A stretch of DNA of 64,000 nt, from the NCBI RefSeq assembly GCF_900091505.1, contig NZ_LT607409.1, forward strand, positions 434,001 through 498,000, read 5' to 3'. The notes below the pieces were generated by a model. That model made no database searches and had not been told where the DNA came from. It saw only the letters and a list, made by a program, of their open reading frames with translations. Both the position numbers and the translations under genes were made by a program. Below, piece by piece: positions 36,355 to 45,853 of the stretch (within the stretch, counting starts at the first letter, position 1; the number at the start of each line of letters is the position of its first letter). The DNA is from Micromonospora chokoriensis. GTDB lineage: Bacteria; Actinomycetota; Actinomycetes; Mycobacteriales; Micromonosporaceae.

Positions 36355-36629
36355 CAGCGCTCCTCGTCACGCATCGCGGTGAGCGTGGTGGCTACGTCGA
36401 CGTCCTCGTCCCCGAGCTTCGGCGGAAGTGGCACGGGGCCGCTGCCGGTCGGAGGCGCGGCCCGCCCCGCCGCTACCAGCTTGGCCAGCATCGACCTGTC
36501 ATCTCCGACCGGAACCAGGCGGGCGATCGGGTGGCCGCGATCGGTGATTTCAACGGTCTCGCCGCCGCTCACCCGCGCCAACACCTGGCTCGTGTTCTGG
36601 TTCAGCTCTCGGACACCGATGCGCTCCAT
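36351..36629 (-). CDS. vapB: Phd/YefM-type antitoxin (VapB role)
   Basis: A 92-residue antitoxin with an N-terminal Phd/YefM DNA-binding fold: ERIGVRELNQNTSQVLARVSGGETVEITDRGHPIARLVPV (2-41), then a Pro-rich linker and an acidic C-terminus (GDEDVDVATTLTAMRDEERW) that should wrap the PIN toxin. The ATG at 36629 is supported by a leaderless TACACT box 6 nt upstream; a TTG two codons earlier is not needed. A 19-bp palindrome overlaps that -10 and is the probable autoregulatory operator. Confidence 0.9.
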   Translation of the reverse strand: MERIGVRELNQNTSQVLARVSGGETVEITDRGHPIARLVPVGDDRSMLAKLVAAGRAAPPTGSGPVPLPPKLGDEDVDVATTLTAMRDEERW

Positions 36630-36635
36630 GGACAA

Positions 36636-36657
36636 AGTGTAGAACCAAATGTTCTAC
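36636..36657. promoter_or_regulatory. vapBC promoter and operator
   Basis: GTAGAAC-CAAAT-GTTCTAC (36639-36657) is a perfect 7-bp inverted repeat with 5-nt spacer. On the minus strand TACACT (36636-36641) lies 6 nt before the vapB ATG, so binding would cover the -10. The site also overlaps the stop codon of the upstream gene. Confidence 0.75.
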
Positions 36658-37412
36658 GTACCCAGGTGTTCGGGCTGCTCAGCGAGGGTGGCCCGGGTAC
36701 GGTGCAGCAACTCCACCAACTCGGTGCAGTCGGCGGGGCCGAGGGCGGTGAACGCCGGCGCGGCCAGTCTGTTGGTCACGGCCTCGGCCCAGAGTCGACG
36801 GCGGACCAACGGCCCGATCGGCGGGTACGGCGGCGGCCAACCGCAGGCCACTGCCCCGGCCTCCCCCTCCGGCCCGGACAGCACCGCCTCCAGCGCGGTC
36901 ATCCCGGCGGCCCGCACGGCCAACAGGTAGGCGCCGGTGAAGTGTTCGCGGAGCAACCGCAGCCCGGCGGCGGTCCGGGCTCCCGGGCTGAGATCCGGCA
37001 GCGGCATGGCCCGCCAGGCCGCGAAGAGCGGCATTCCGCTGGCGTCCGCGGCGACCACCGCCCGCTCGACGAGCGCGGCCAGGCGCTCGGTGCCGGGCAG
37101 GGCGCCGAGCTGCTGAGCACCCCATCGACAGCATTCGGCGAGACTCGCGGTGGCCACCTCGATCGGCGGGACGACCCGGCCTGCGGCGTCCCAACCGTCG
37201 GCCACGGCATCCGGGGCGAGGAAGCCGAGGGCGGCGGCGGCTGTCTCGGCCCGGACGTCGCCGAGGGCACCGGCCCGGCCGCCGATGTAGAACGCCCAGC
37301 CGGAGATGCCGAGCAACCGAGCCCGGCGCAGCGTCGTCGGGTCCCGGCTGAACGCGTCACCCAGGTCGAGCACGACGGGTTTGCTGGCTGCGGCGGCCTG
37401 CTCCGGTGTCAT
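36654..37412 (-). CDS. SCO6745-family protein, unknown function
   Basis: A 252-residue protein I recognise as the actinobacterial family typified by Streptomyces SCO6745: it opens TPEQAAAASKPVVLDLGDAF and continues RRARLLGISGWAFYIGGRAGALGDV. The family is helical, widespread in actinobacteria and of unknown function. The ATG at 37412 is the family start; a frame running 5 codons further is less typical. It is third in a minus-strand run (MBL-fold gene, coiled-coil gene, this gene). Its stop lies inside the vapBC operator. Confidence 0.75.
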   Translation of the reverse strand: MTPEQAAAASKPVVLDLGDAFSRDPTTLRRARLLGISGWAFYIGGRAGALGDVRAETAAAALGFLAPDAVADGWDAAGRVVPPIEVATASLAECCRWGAQQLGALPGTERLAALVERAVVAADASGMPLFAAWRAMPLPDLSPGARTAAGLRLLREHFTGAYLLAVRAAGMTALEAVLSGPEGEAGAVACGWPPPYPPIGPLVRRRLWAEAVTNRLAAPAFTALGPADCTELVELLHRTRATLAEQPEHLGT

Positions 37413-37550
37413 CCGAGCGCCGCCCACTCCGATCGCCGGCGGGGCCGGGACGTCCTCGAAGAACCCGACCCGTCACCCACGACGACTCCCTCCCCGGCCC
37501 GGGGTCACCCGCCGTGGACGCTCCACGTACTCGTCGTCGTCCATCGATGG
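37413..37550 (-). other. Spacer with two possible micro-ORFs
   Basis: On the minus strand a 23-codon ATG frame begins 10 nt after the upstream stop (MDDDEYVERPRR...), and a 23-codon GTG frame reads GSSRTSRPRRRSEW and ends one base before the next start. Neither has a ribosome-binding site; either could couple translation of the SCO6745-family gene. Not called as genes. Confidence 0.3.
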
Positions 37551-38576
37551 TCAGTCTGCCGCGCCGTCGCCCGCGTCCGCAGCCCCCTCTTCGGCCAGCA
37601 ACGCCTCGATCGCCGCCTCCACCTCACCCGCGCGCCGGCGAGCCGAGGTGACCGCACGCTCGGCGGCGCGCCGAGCGAGTTTGGCCCGGCTGAGGTCCTG
37701 TTCGGCGACCGCCCGCCGCCGCTCCAGTTCGGCCAGCTCGGCCTCGATCCCGTCGAGGACGGCAGCACCGTCCCGCTCCTGCGTGGTGGCCTCGGTCAGC
37801 TCGGCCTCGACGCGTTCCTGGTCGGCCTGGGCACGCGCCAGTTCCCGGTCCAGGGCGCGGCGCTGCCGAGCCCGCTCGGCGCGGGCCGCCCGCTGCGCAG
37901 CCCGCTCGGCCTGCTCGGCGCGCTCGGCTGCCCGGTCCGCGCGGGAGGTCGGCCGGTCGGTGCGGGAGGTCGGCCGGTCCGCCCGGGAGGCCACCTCCGG
38001 GCGTTCCCGCTGGGCACCGGGGCGGCGGACCGGACGCTCCTCCTCCTGCTTCTCCTCGTCGCCGGTGACCAGCCGCAGCTGTGGCCGGGGCACCTCACCG
38101 AACCCGGCGTAACTGGCCGCCCGGAGCAGACGGCCCGCCCGCACCTGTTCGGCGACCTCGGCGTCGGAGAACGCCGCGTTGAGGGTCGCCTCCACCTCGG
38201 CCAGTGGCAGCCGGCCCGCCGGCGGCGCTTCCGGCTCCGCCGCGGCGAGCTTGCGGACCTCGACGACCAGGGCAGCGACCACCGCCCGGCGCTGCGCGGA
38301 CAGCTCCCGCAGCCGGGGCCCGCGCAGCTCCCGCTGGGCCGTGCGGAGCGCGTCCGCGAGGTGCACCAGGTCGGCCACCAACTCGGGGCGTCTGATGGCG
38401 AGCAGGTTCACCAGCCAGGCGGCCACCGTCGGACGACGGAGCCGGGCCAACTGTCGGGCAGTGGTCGCGTCCCCGGCACGGCGGGCCTCGGCCACGGCGG
38501 CGTCCCGGGCGGCCACGAACCGGTCCGGTGGGGTGCGGTAGAGCTGCTGCACCAGCTCCGTCGAGGGGCCGGGCAT
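37551..38576 (-). CDS. Coiled-coil protein, unknown function
   Basis: A 341-residue protein. The N-terminal about 160 residues are helical (LVQQLYRTPPDRFVAARDAAVAEAR, then TARQLARLRRPTVAAWLVNLLA), followed by a charged linker with repeats of SRADRPTSRTDRPT and a long Ala/Arg/Glu-rich coiled coil from about 205 to 330. No enzyme motif or signal peptide. It starts 4 bp after the stop of the metallo-beta-lactamase-fold gene, so the two are probably co-expressed. I do not recognise a named family; relatives occur, as far as I recall, as hypothetical proteins in Micromonospora. Confidence 0.7.
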   Translation of the reverse strand: MPGPSTELVQQLYRTPPDRFVAARDAAVAEARRAGDATTARQLARLRRPTVAAWLVNLLAIRRPELVADLVHLADALRTAQRELRGPRLRELSAQRRAVVAALVVEVRKLAAAEPEAPPAGRLPLAEVEATLNAAFSDAEVAEQVRAGRLLRAASYAGFGEVPRPQLRLVTGDEEKQEEERPVRRPGAQRERPEVASRADRPTSRTDRPTSRADRAAERAEQAERAAQRAARAERARQRRALDRELARAQADQERVEAELTEATTQERDGAAVLDGIEAELAELERRRAVAEQDLSRAKLARRAAERAVTSARRRAGEVEAAIEALLAEEGAADAGDGAAD

Positions 38577-38580
38577 CGGG

Positions 38581-39213
38581 TCAGACGTCCACCCGGCTGC
38601 CGGGCTCCAGACGCTGGTAGTCGGTGCCGGACAATGCCGCGTACTGCCGGTCGAGAACCCCCAGCCCGTTGTCGTTGAGCAGGGCGTCGTGCAGGGCGTA
38701 CGCGCGTCGCGGCGCGACCGCCCGGATGAAGTCGACCACCTCGGCGAACTTCGACCAGGGGGCGTGGATCGGCGCGAAGAGGGTGTCGACGGGAGTCTCG
38801 TCGGGCACCACCAGGGAGTCCCCCGGGTGGTAGACGACGTCGTTGATCAGGTAGCCGAGGTTGTCGATCACCGGGATGTCGGGATGGATCACCGCGTGCC
38901 GCCCCCCGTACGCGCGCACGGCGACCCCGGCGGCGGTGAACGACTGACCGGCGGTGACCGGGTGCAGGGTCTCGGCCGCGTCGCCCAGGGCCTCGGCGAG
39001 CGAGGCGGGACCGTGGATCGGGAACGGCCGCCGGTCGAGCTGGAGGCGCAGCGCCGCCAGGTCGAGGTGGTCCGGGTGTTCGTGGGTGATCAGCACCGCG
39101 TCCGCACCGTCCAAGGCCACCGCCGGGTCGCTGAACACCCCGGGGTCGACGACGAGCACTCCGCCGTCGTGCTCCACGCGAAGGCAGGAGTGGGCGTACT
39201 TGGTGAGCCGCAT
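38581..39213 (-). CDS. Metallo-beta-lactamase-fold hydrolase (UlaG-like)
   Basis: A 210-residue MBL-fold protein: opening RLTKYAHSCLRVEHDG, metal motif HEHPDHLD with His44, His46, Asp48 and His49, further ligands in VVYHPGDSL (Asp) and APIHAPW (His). This short form belongs to the UlaG-like group (lactonase or phosphodiesterase activities); the substrate is not known. GAGGAG lies six bases before the ATG. It leads a minus-strand run of three tightly spaced genes and is divergent from a lipoprotein gene. Confidence 0.85.
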   Translation of the reverse strand: MRLTKYAHSCLRVEHDGGVLVVDPGVFSDPAVALDGADAVLITHEHPDHLDLAALRLQLDRRPFPIHGPASLAEALGDAAETLHPVTAGQSFTAAGVAVRAYGGRHAVIHPDIPVIDNLGYLINDVVYHPGDSLVVPDETPVDTLFAPIHAPWSKFAEVVDFIRAVAPRRAYALHDALLNDNGLGVLDRQYAALSGTDYQRLEPGSRVDV

Positions 39214-39327
39214 CGTGACTCCTCGATTATCGAATCGTGACGTCCTCAGCGCAGTCTGCCGGAACCGGTCGACGCGTGCGCCGCGTCCGAACTATCGCCA
39301 CACCGGACGACGATGATGGGAGCGGGG

Positions 39328-40278
39328 ATGGACGGACGGACGGTACGACAGCGCGGCACAGCGCTGGCGGTAGCAGCACTGGCGGCCGTGCTGGTGTCGA
39401 CGGGTTGCAGTGCCGGCGACAGCGGGGCGAAGGACACCGCCGGTTCGGCCGCCGAGGCACCGGCGGCGGCGAACGGCGGCGAGGCGGGTAGGGACGCCGC
39501 CAAGAGCGGAGAGCAACAGGCGGCCGGTGCCGGCGCAGCGGACCTGCGCGTCGACCAACGGGCGATCATCTACACGGGAACGATGCGCGTGCAGGTGAAC
39601 GATGTGGACGCGAAGGCCCGTGAGGTCGTCGCCGTGGCCACCCGGGCCGGTGGCTTCGTCGGTGGCGACCAGCGCCGCAGTGCCGATGAGGACGCGGTGG
39701 CGGAGTTGCAGTTGCGGGTGCCGGCACCGAAGTTCGCCGCCGTGGTGGAGGAGATCTCGGCGCTCGGCCGGCAGCAGAGCCGGGAGATCAACACTCAGGA
39801 CGTCACCGAGGAGACCGTCGACCTGGACGCCCGGATCACGAGTCAGCGGGCCCGGGTGGACAGCGCCCGGCGTCTGCTGGCCCGGGCCACCTCGATCACG
39901 GACCTGGTGACGCTGGAGAACGAGTTGGGCCGCCGGGAGGCCGACCTGGCGTCGCTGGAGGCGAAGAAGCGTCGGCTGGCCGACCTGACGGCTCTCTCCA
40001 CGATCACCGTGTCGCTGGTCGGACCGGCGGCGAAGAAGGCCACCGACGACACGGACGAGACCGGTTTCCTGGTCGGGCTCCGGGGCGGCTGGAAGGCGTT
40101 CGTCGCCTCGCTGGCAGTGATGCTCACCGTGCTGGGGGCGCTGCTGCCCTGGCTGGCGGCGTTCGGCGTGCCGGTGGCGGTGCTGCTGCTGGTGCTGCGT
40201 CGACGGAAGAAGACCACCGGCCCGGCCGCGCCGGTCAGCGCGCCGCCGCCAGTGCCCGCAGCGCGGTCTGCACCATGA
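39328..40278 (+). CDS. DUF4349 lipoprotein
   Basis: A 316-residue lipoprotein: signal peptide with lipobox VSTGC, Cys27 as the lipid-modified residue, an Ala/Gly/Asp linker, then a DUF4349 domain (about 70-250) starting IIYTGTMRVQVNDVDAKAREVV with a coiled-coil stretch DLVTLENELGRREADLASLEAKKRRLADL, and a C-terminal membrane segment (about 265-300) followed by RRRKK. The function of DUF4349 is unknown. ATG 39328 is preferred for the GGGAG seven bases upstream. Its last 44 bp overlap the 3' end of the convergent amidohydrolase gene. Confidence 0.85.
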   Translation: MDGRTVRQRGTALAVAALAAVLVSTGCSAGDSGAKDTAGSAAEAPAAANGGEAGRDAAKSGEQQAAGAGAADLRVDQRAIIYTGTMRVQVNDVDAKAREVVAVATRAGGFVGGDQRRSADEDAVAELQLRVPAPKFAAVVEEISALGRQQSREINTQDVTEETVDLDARITSQRARVDSARRLLARATSITDLVTLENELGRREADLASLEAKKRRLADLTALSTITVSLVGPAAKKATDDTDETGFLVGLRGGWKAFVASLAVMLTVLGALLPWLAAFGVPVAVLLLVLRRRKKTTGPAAPVSAPPPVPAARSAP

Positions 40279-41494
40279 CGCGTACGCCGGCCGGGATGGC
40301 CCGCTCGTCCACGTCGAAGCTGGCGCGGTGCAGGTCGACGTTGGGGCCGGAGCGACCCACGCCGAGCCGGGCGAGGGCGCCGGGGACGTACTCCAGATAC
40401 CAGGAGAAGTCCTCGCCGCCCATGCTCTGCGGCGTCTCGGCGATCCCTTCCGGGCCGAGCGCCGCGGCGGTGGCGGCGGTCAGCACCTGGATGGCCCGGG
40501 AGTCGTTGGACACCGGCGGCCGGCCGCGCAGGTATTCCAGGTCGACGGTGGCGCCGGTCGGGGCGATCACGTCGCGGACCACCTGAGCGACGATCTTGGG
40601 AGCCTGCTCCCAGGTGTCGCGGTCCATCACCCGCAGGGTGCCGGAGGCGCTCGCCTCGGACGGGATGACGTTGTACCGGGTGCCGGCCGAGGCGTGGCCG
40701 AAGACCAGCAGCAGGCCACTGTTGGCCGGCACCCGGCGGCTGACCAGGGCGGGCACCTCGGTGACCAACCGGCCGAGCGCGTCGACCAAATCGACGGTCA
40801 GGTGCGGCCGGGCGGTGTGGCCGCCCGGGCCGGAGAGCCGCACGGTGACGTTGTCGGCGGCCGCGGTGATCGGGCCGACCCGCAGGCCGACCTGACCCAC
40901 CGGCAGGTTCGGGTCGCAGTGCAGCGCGAAGATCTGCACCACGTCGTCCAGACCGCCGGCCTCGATGACCTCCAGCGAGCCGCAGGGCAGGATCTCCTCG
41001 GCCGGCTGGAAGATGAGCCGGACCCGCCCGTCCAGCTCGCCGAGGTCGGCGAGCTGGGCGAGCAACATGCCGACGCCGAGCAGGATCGAGGTGTGCACGT
41101 CGTGGCCGCAGGCGTGGCACACGCCCTCCACGGTCGACCGGTAGGACACGTCCTTCGGGTCGTCGAGCGGCAGGGCGTCGATGTCGGCGCGCAGCGCGAC
41201 GACCGGGCCGTCCGGCCTGCCGTTGACGTCGCAGATCACACCGTTGCCCTTGGGCAGCAGGCGCGGGTGCAGCCCGGCCAGCGACAGCTCCCTGGCGATC
41301 AGCGCGGCCGTCTCGAACTCGTTGCCGGACAGCTCGGGATGCGAGTGGAGGTGACGGCGCGTAGCGATCAACCCCGGTACGCGGAGCGCGAGGAGGTGGT
41401 CCAGGTCGCGGGGCAGGGGCTGGGACCCGGGCGGCGTCTCCAGCCAGGACGACGCCAGCTGGCCCTCAGTGGGCAGCGTCAACGCACTCGTCAC
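40235..41494 (-). CDS. M20-family amidohydrolase/carboxypeptidase
   Basis: A 419-residue M20D-type metallohydrolase related to hippurate hydrolase and N-acyl amino acid amidohydrolases. Metal-site segments: RADIDALPLDD, CHACGHDVHTS, IFQPAEEILPCGS and GGEDFSWYLE; the dimerisation lid starts LSGPGGHTARP. It cleaves an N-acyl or amide bond; the substrate is not predictable. GTG 41494 is chosen because the open frame upstream to 41677 has only about half G/C third positions, unlike coding DNA here. Still, a perfect AGGAGG lies 10 nt before an in-frame ATG at 41677, so a 480-residue form cannot be excluded. The 3' end overlaps the lipoprotein gene by 44 bp. Confidence 0.87.
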   Translation of the reverse strand: MTSALTLPTEGQLASSWLETPPGSQPLPRDLDHLLALRVPGLIATRRHLHSHPELSGNEFETAALIARELSLAGLHPRLLPKGNGVICDVNGRPDGPVVALRADIDALPLDDPKDVSYRSTVEGVCHACGHDVHTSILLGVGMLLAQLADLGELDGRVRLIFQPAEEILPCGSLEVIEAGGLDDVVQIFALHCDPNLPVGQVGLRVGPITAAADNVTVRLSGPGGHTARPHLTVDLVDALGRLVTEVPALVSRRVPANSGLLLVFGHASAGTRYNVIPSEASASGTLRVMDRDTWEQAPKIVAQVVRDVIAPTGATVDLEYLRGRPPVSNDSRAIQVLTAATAAALGPEGIAETPQSMGGEDFSWYLEYVPGALARLGVGRSGPNVDLHRASFDVDERAIPAGVRVMVQTALRALAAAR

Positions 41495-41896
41495 GTCGAA
41501 TTCTCGATCACTAGAAGTGGATGGATCATCGGGGACAGCAGACAGCCTAGCCCTCCGGCGGTGACGCTGCGCAACCTCGTTACGGTAATGATCAGACCGC
41601 GTAGCGTCACGTATGCCCTGCTGGGGGCGCTCGGAGATGTGCGGGACAGCAGGTAGATCGTGCTCGAACGCCGCCATCCGCCCCTCACCTCCTACAACGC
41701 GTAACCAGTCGCGGCAGTCACGAAACCGGCGCAACTCAGGGGACCCCTGTTGCAAATTGTCGCATTAGTCGGGGTGATGAACTGACACTCCGACAATAAG
41801 CCGACCACACTCCGCAACGAGCCGGATAAGGACGCTCACACGCAGCCATCCACCGCGGGCGCACACGGTGTGCGTTCGCGCTCGACCGAGGGGTAC
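41495..41896 (-). other. Long upstream region of the amidohydrolase gene
   Basis: About 400 bp with lower GC and no supported gene. On the minus strand it holds a palindrome at 41737-41749, an AGGAGGTGAG ribosome-binding-like site at 41683-41692 followed by ATG (41677), a GTG frame of 65 codons (41688-41491) whose stop overlaps the GTG 41494 as GTGA, and a TAGGCT -10 box nearer the gene. It may be a leader with a coupled small ORF. Confidence 0.4.
41737..41749. promoter_or_regulatory. 13-bp palindrome in amidohydrolase leader
   Basis: CAGGGG-A-CCCCTG with outer GCAA/TTGC flanks, a candidate operator or hairpin about 60 bp before the AGGAGG on the minus strand. Confidence 0.45.
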
Positions 41897-41930
41897 CCGC
41901 TGAGCGCGACGGACACACCGCGCTCAGCGG
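41860..41930 (-). terminator. Hairpins after the mutase gene
   Basis: Downstream of the minus-strand mutase stop, 41897-41908 and 41919-41930 form a perfect 12-bp stem (CCGCTGAGCGCG / CGCGCTCAGCGG) with a 10-nt loop; a further 15-bp palindrome CGCACAC-G-GTGTGCG follows at 41860-41874. Confidence 0.75.
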
Positions 41931-41943
41931 TCAGGGGTGGTGA

Positions 41944-43527
<1,584 letters not shown>

Positions 43528-43533
43528 CCACGG

Positions 43534-43539
43534 ATGGTA
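43534..43539 (-). promoter_or_regulatory. -10 box (TACCAT) for mutase gene
   Basis: Minus-strand TACCAT lies 6 nt before the ATG at 43527; no ribosome-binding site is present. Confidence 0.5.
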
Positions 43540-43732
43540 GGACGCCTGGCCACACCGTCGGGTGAGGGATACCGCACAGTGCGTCCCGACCGGTCGACAC
43601 CAGGTGAACGACAAGGCACGTTGTGTCGACTTCGATAAACGTCCGTCGCGTCGGCTTTCGCATCGGGCGTCGGAACCAGCAAGATAGGGGGGTTGTGTCC
43701 CAGCCCCCCTCGATTTCCCCGGTGGCTTTTCT

Positions 43733-45805
43733 GTGACTCAGATCCCGACGTGGAGCGGCGGACCAGTCAGTCCCGCCAACGGCCGAGCGGCACCCGGCAC
43801 CACCATCGGTGACCGGTACTCGCTGCGGTCCTCGGTGGGCAACGGCGGCATGGGCACGGTGTGGCGTGCCACAGACACCCTGCTGCGCCGTGACGTGGCG
43901 GTCAAGGAGGTCGTCCTACCTCCTGGGCTGGCCCCCAGCGACCGCGACGCCATGTACGAACGCACCCTGCGCGAGGCCCGCGCCGCCGCCGCGATCCAGC
44001 ACCCCGCGGTGGTGCAGGTGTACGACGTGGTCACCGAGGCCGGGCGGCCGTGGATCGTGATGGAGTTGCTGGACGCCCGCAGCCTCGCCGACATGGTGAT
44101 CGAGGACGGGCCGGTCGCGCCCCGGGCCGTCGCCAAGATCGGCATCGCGCTGCTCGGCGCGTTGGAGGTCGCGCACGCGATCGGTGTGCTGCATCGTGAC
44201 GTGAAGCCCGCCAACGTGCTGATCTGCACCGACGGGCGCTGCGTGCTGACCGACTTCGGTGTCGCCCGGATGCCCACCGACGTGCAGCTCACCACCCCCG
44301 GCATGGTGCTCGGCTCACCGCACTTCATCTCGCCCGAGCGCGCCATGGGCCAGGAGTTCGGTCCACCGAGCGATCTGTTCTCGCTGGGTGTGACGCTCTA
44401 CACCGCAGTCGAGGGGCGGCCCCCGTTCGACAAGGGCGACCCGATCGAGACCATGCACGCCGTGGTCGAGGACCCGCCCGCGCCGCCGCAGCGCAGTGGG
44501 CCGCTGACCCGCGTGCTGATGGGTCTGCTGGAGAAGGACCCGGCCCGGCGACTGGACGTGCACACCTCCCGGGCCATGCTGCGCGAGCTGCTCGCCGGCC
44601 CGCTGGGCAGCACCGCGACCGCGGTGCACTCGGTCACCGATCCGTACGCCGTGGTGCCGGTCCAGCAGCGCCCGGTTCCGGTCCTGCCGCCCCCTGCGCC
44701 GGAGCCGAAGCCGGACAGCCAGATCGGCGGCCCCGCCATGCTGGCCCCCGGTGAGTCGTTGACCGACCGGCTGGCGGCGTTGAACCGGGGCGAACGCCCA
44801 GCGCCCGCCGGCCCGGCCGGGGCCACCGGGCTCGACGAGACCAGCGCCGACGCGTTGGCCGGTCCGTTGCACACGCCCACCGGGGCGATGCCCCCACCCG
44901 GCCGCCCGACCGCCGGCCGCGCCTACGGCGGGAACGCGGACGCCACCCAGCGGGTGGACGCCGGCGCGCACCCGGACGCCACCCAGCGGGTCACCTACGG
45001 CACTCCGGCCGACGCCACCCAGCAGGTCGGCTACGGCGGCGCGCCGGAGGCCACCCAGCGCATCGGCGGCACCTACGGTGGCGGTAACCAGTGGTCGGTG
45101 CCGGGCACCGGCCAGCCCTGGGCCACCCCACCGGCCTCGGGTGGCGGCGCTGCGGGCGGCAGCGCCCTGGACAAGGTCCGCACCGCAGGTGGTCAGCTCG
45201 TCAGCACGGTCAAGGGCTGGCCGCGCAAGGTCCAGCTCGCCGCGGCCGGTGGCCTGGTCGTGGTGCTGCTGATCACCGCGGTGGCGCTCTCCGGCGGCGA
45301 CGACGCGCCGCCGAGCACACCGACGGCGCAGCCCACCCCGTCCGCTCCGGCGGCGCCCGCTGTGGAGATGCAGGAACACGCCGCCCGGGGCATCCAGGTC
45401 ATGGTGCCGAAGGGCTGGAAGAAGGCCACCGGCGGTTCCTACACCGACTACATCGACCCGGAGGACAGCGGCCGCAAGGTGCGCATCATCACGGAGAAGT
45501 GGTCGACCGACTCCACCCGCTGGGCGGAGACCGCCGAGAACGGCCTCAAGACCAGGAGCACCTCCTGCGTCAAGCCGTACCAGCAGGTCAGCTCCACGGA
45601 GACCGAGCTGGCCAACAAGCCGGCCGCCGAATTCGAGTACACGTGCGGCGAGGGTGACACCATGCGGCACGGTGTCTGGCGTGGTGTGGCGGAGGGCGGC
45701 AAGGCGTACTCCTTCTACCTCACCGCCACCGACGCCAAGTTCGCCGAGAGCAAGCCGATCTTCGACGAGATGGTGCGGACGTTCCAGCTCACCGGGGACG
45801 GCTGA
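43733..45805 (+). CDS. Receptor-like Ser/Thr protein kinase with DATQ repeats
   Basis: A 690-residue Hanks-type kinase. Kinase domain about residues 28-290: [10 protein letters not shown] (35-44), Lys58 in [16 protein letters not shown] with Asp156, DFG at 174-176. The juxtamembrane linker carries four repeats of the type DATQRV / DATQQV / EATQRI (from residue 403 to about 447), then one membrane segment (about 501-521) and an external domain starting [16 protein letters not shown] with two Cys. The regularly spaced Thr-Gln motifs look like autophosphorylation sites that could bind FHA-domain proteins. The external domain resembles that of the kinase at 10.8 kb. GTG start at 43733; its 200-bp upstream spacer holds no other gene. 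Confidence 0.92.
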   Translation: MTQIPTWSGGPVSPANGRAAPGTTIGDRYSLRSSVGNGGMGTVWRATDTLLRRDVAVKEVVLPPGLAPSDRDAMYERTLREARAAAAIQHPAVVQVYDVVTEAGRPWIVMELLDARSLADMVIEDGPVAPRAVAKIGIALLGALEVAHAIGVLHRDVKPANVLICTDGRCVLTDFGVARMPTDVQLTTPGMVLGSPHFISPERAMGQEFGPPSDLFSLGVTLYTAVEGRPPFDKGDPIETMHAVVEDPPAPPQRSGPLTRVLMGLLEKDPARRLDVHTSRAMLRELLAGPLGSTATAVHSVTDPYAVVPVQQRPVPVLPPPAPEPKPDSQIGGPAMLAPGESLTDRLAALNRGERPAPAGPAGATGLDETSADALAGPLHTPTGAMPPPGRPTAGRAYGGNADATQRVDAGAHPDATQRVTYGTPADATQQVGYGGAPEATQRIGGTYGGGNQWSVPGTGQPWATPPASGGGAAGGSALDKVRTAGGQLVSTVKGWPRKVQLAAAGGLVVVLLITAVALSGGDDAPPSTPTAQPTPSAPAAPAVEMQEHAARGIQVMVPKGWKKATGGSYTDYIDPEDSGRKVRIITEKWSTDSTRWAETAENGLKTRSTSCVKPYQQVSSTETELANKPAAEFEYTCGEGDTMRHGVWRGVAEGGKAYSFYLTATDAKFAESKPIFDEMVRTFQLTGDG

Positions 45806-45853
45806 GCCGGAGGGAACCCGCAGCGGTGATCCGCCGCCGTGCTATCAAGAGGC

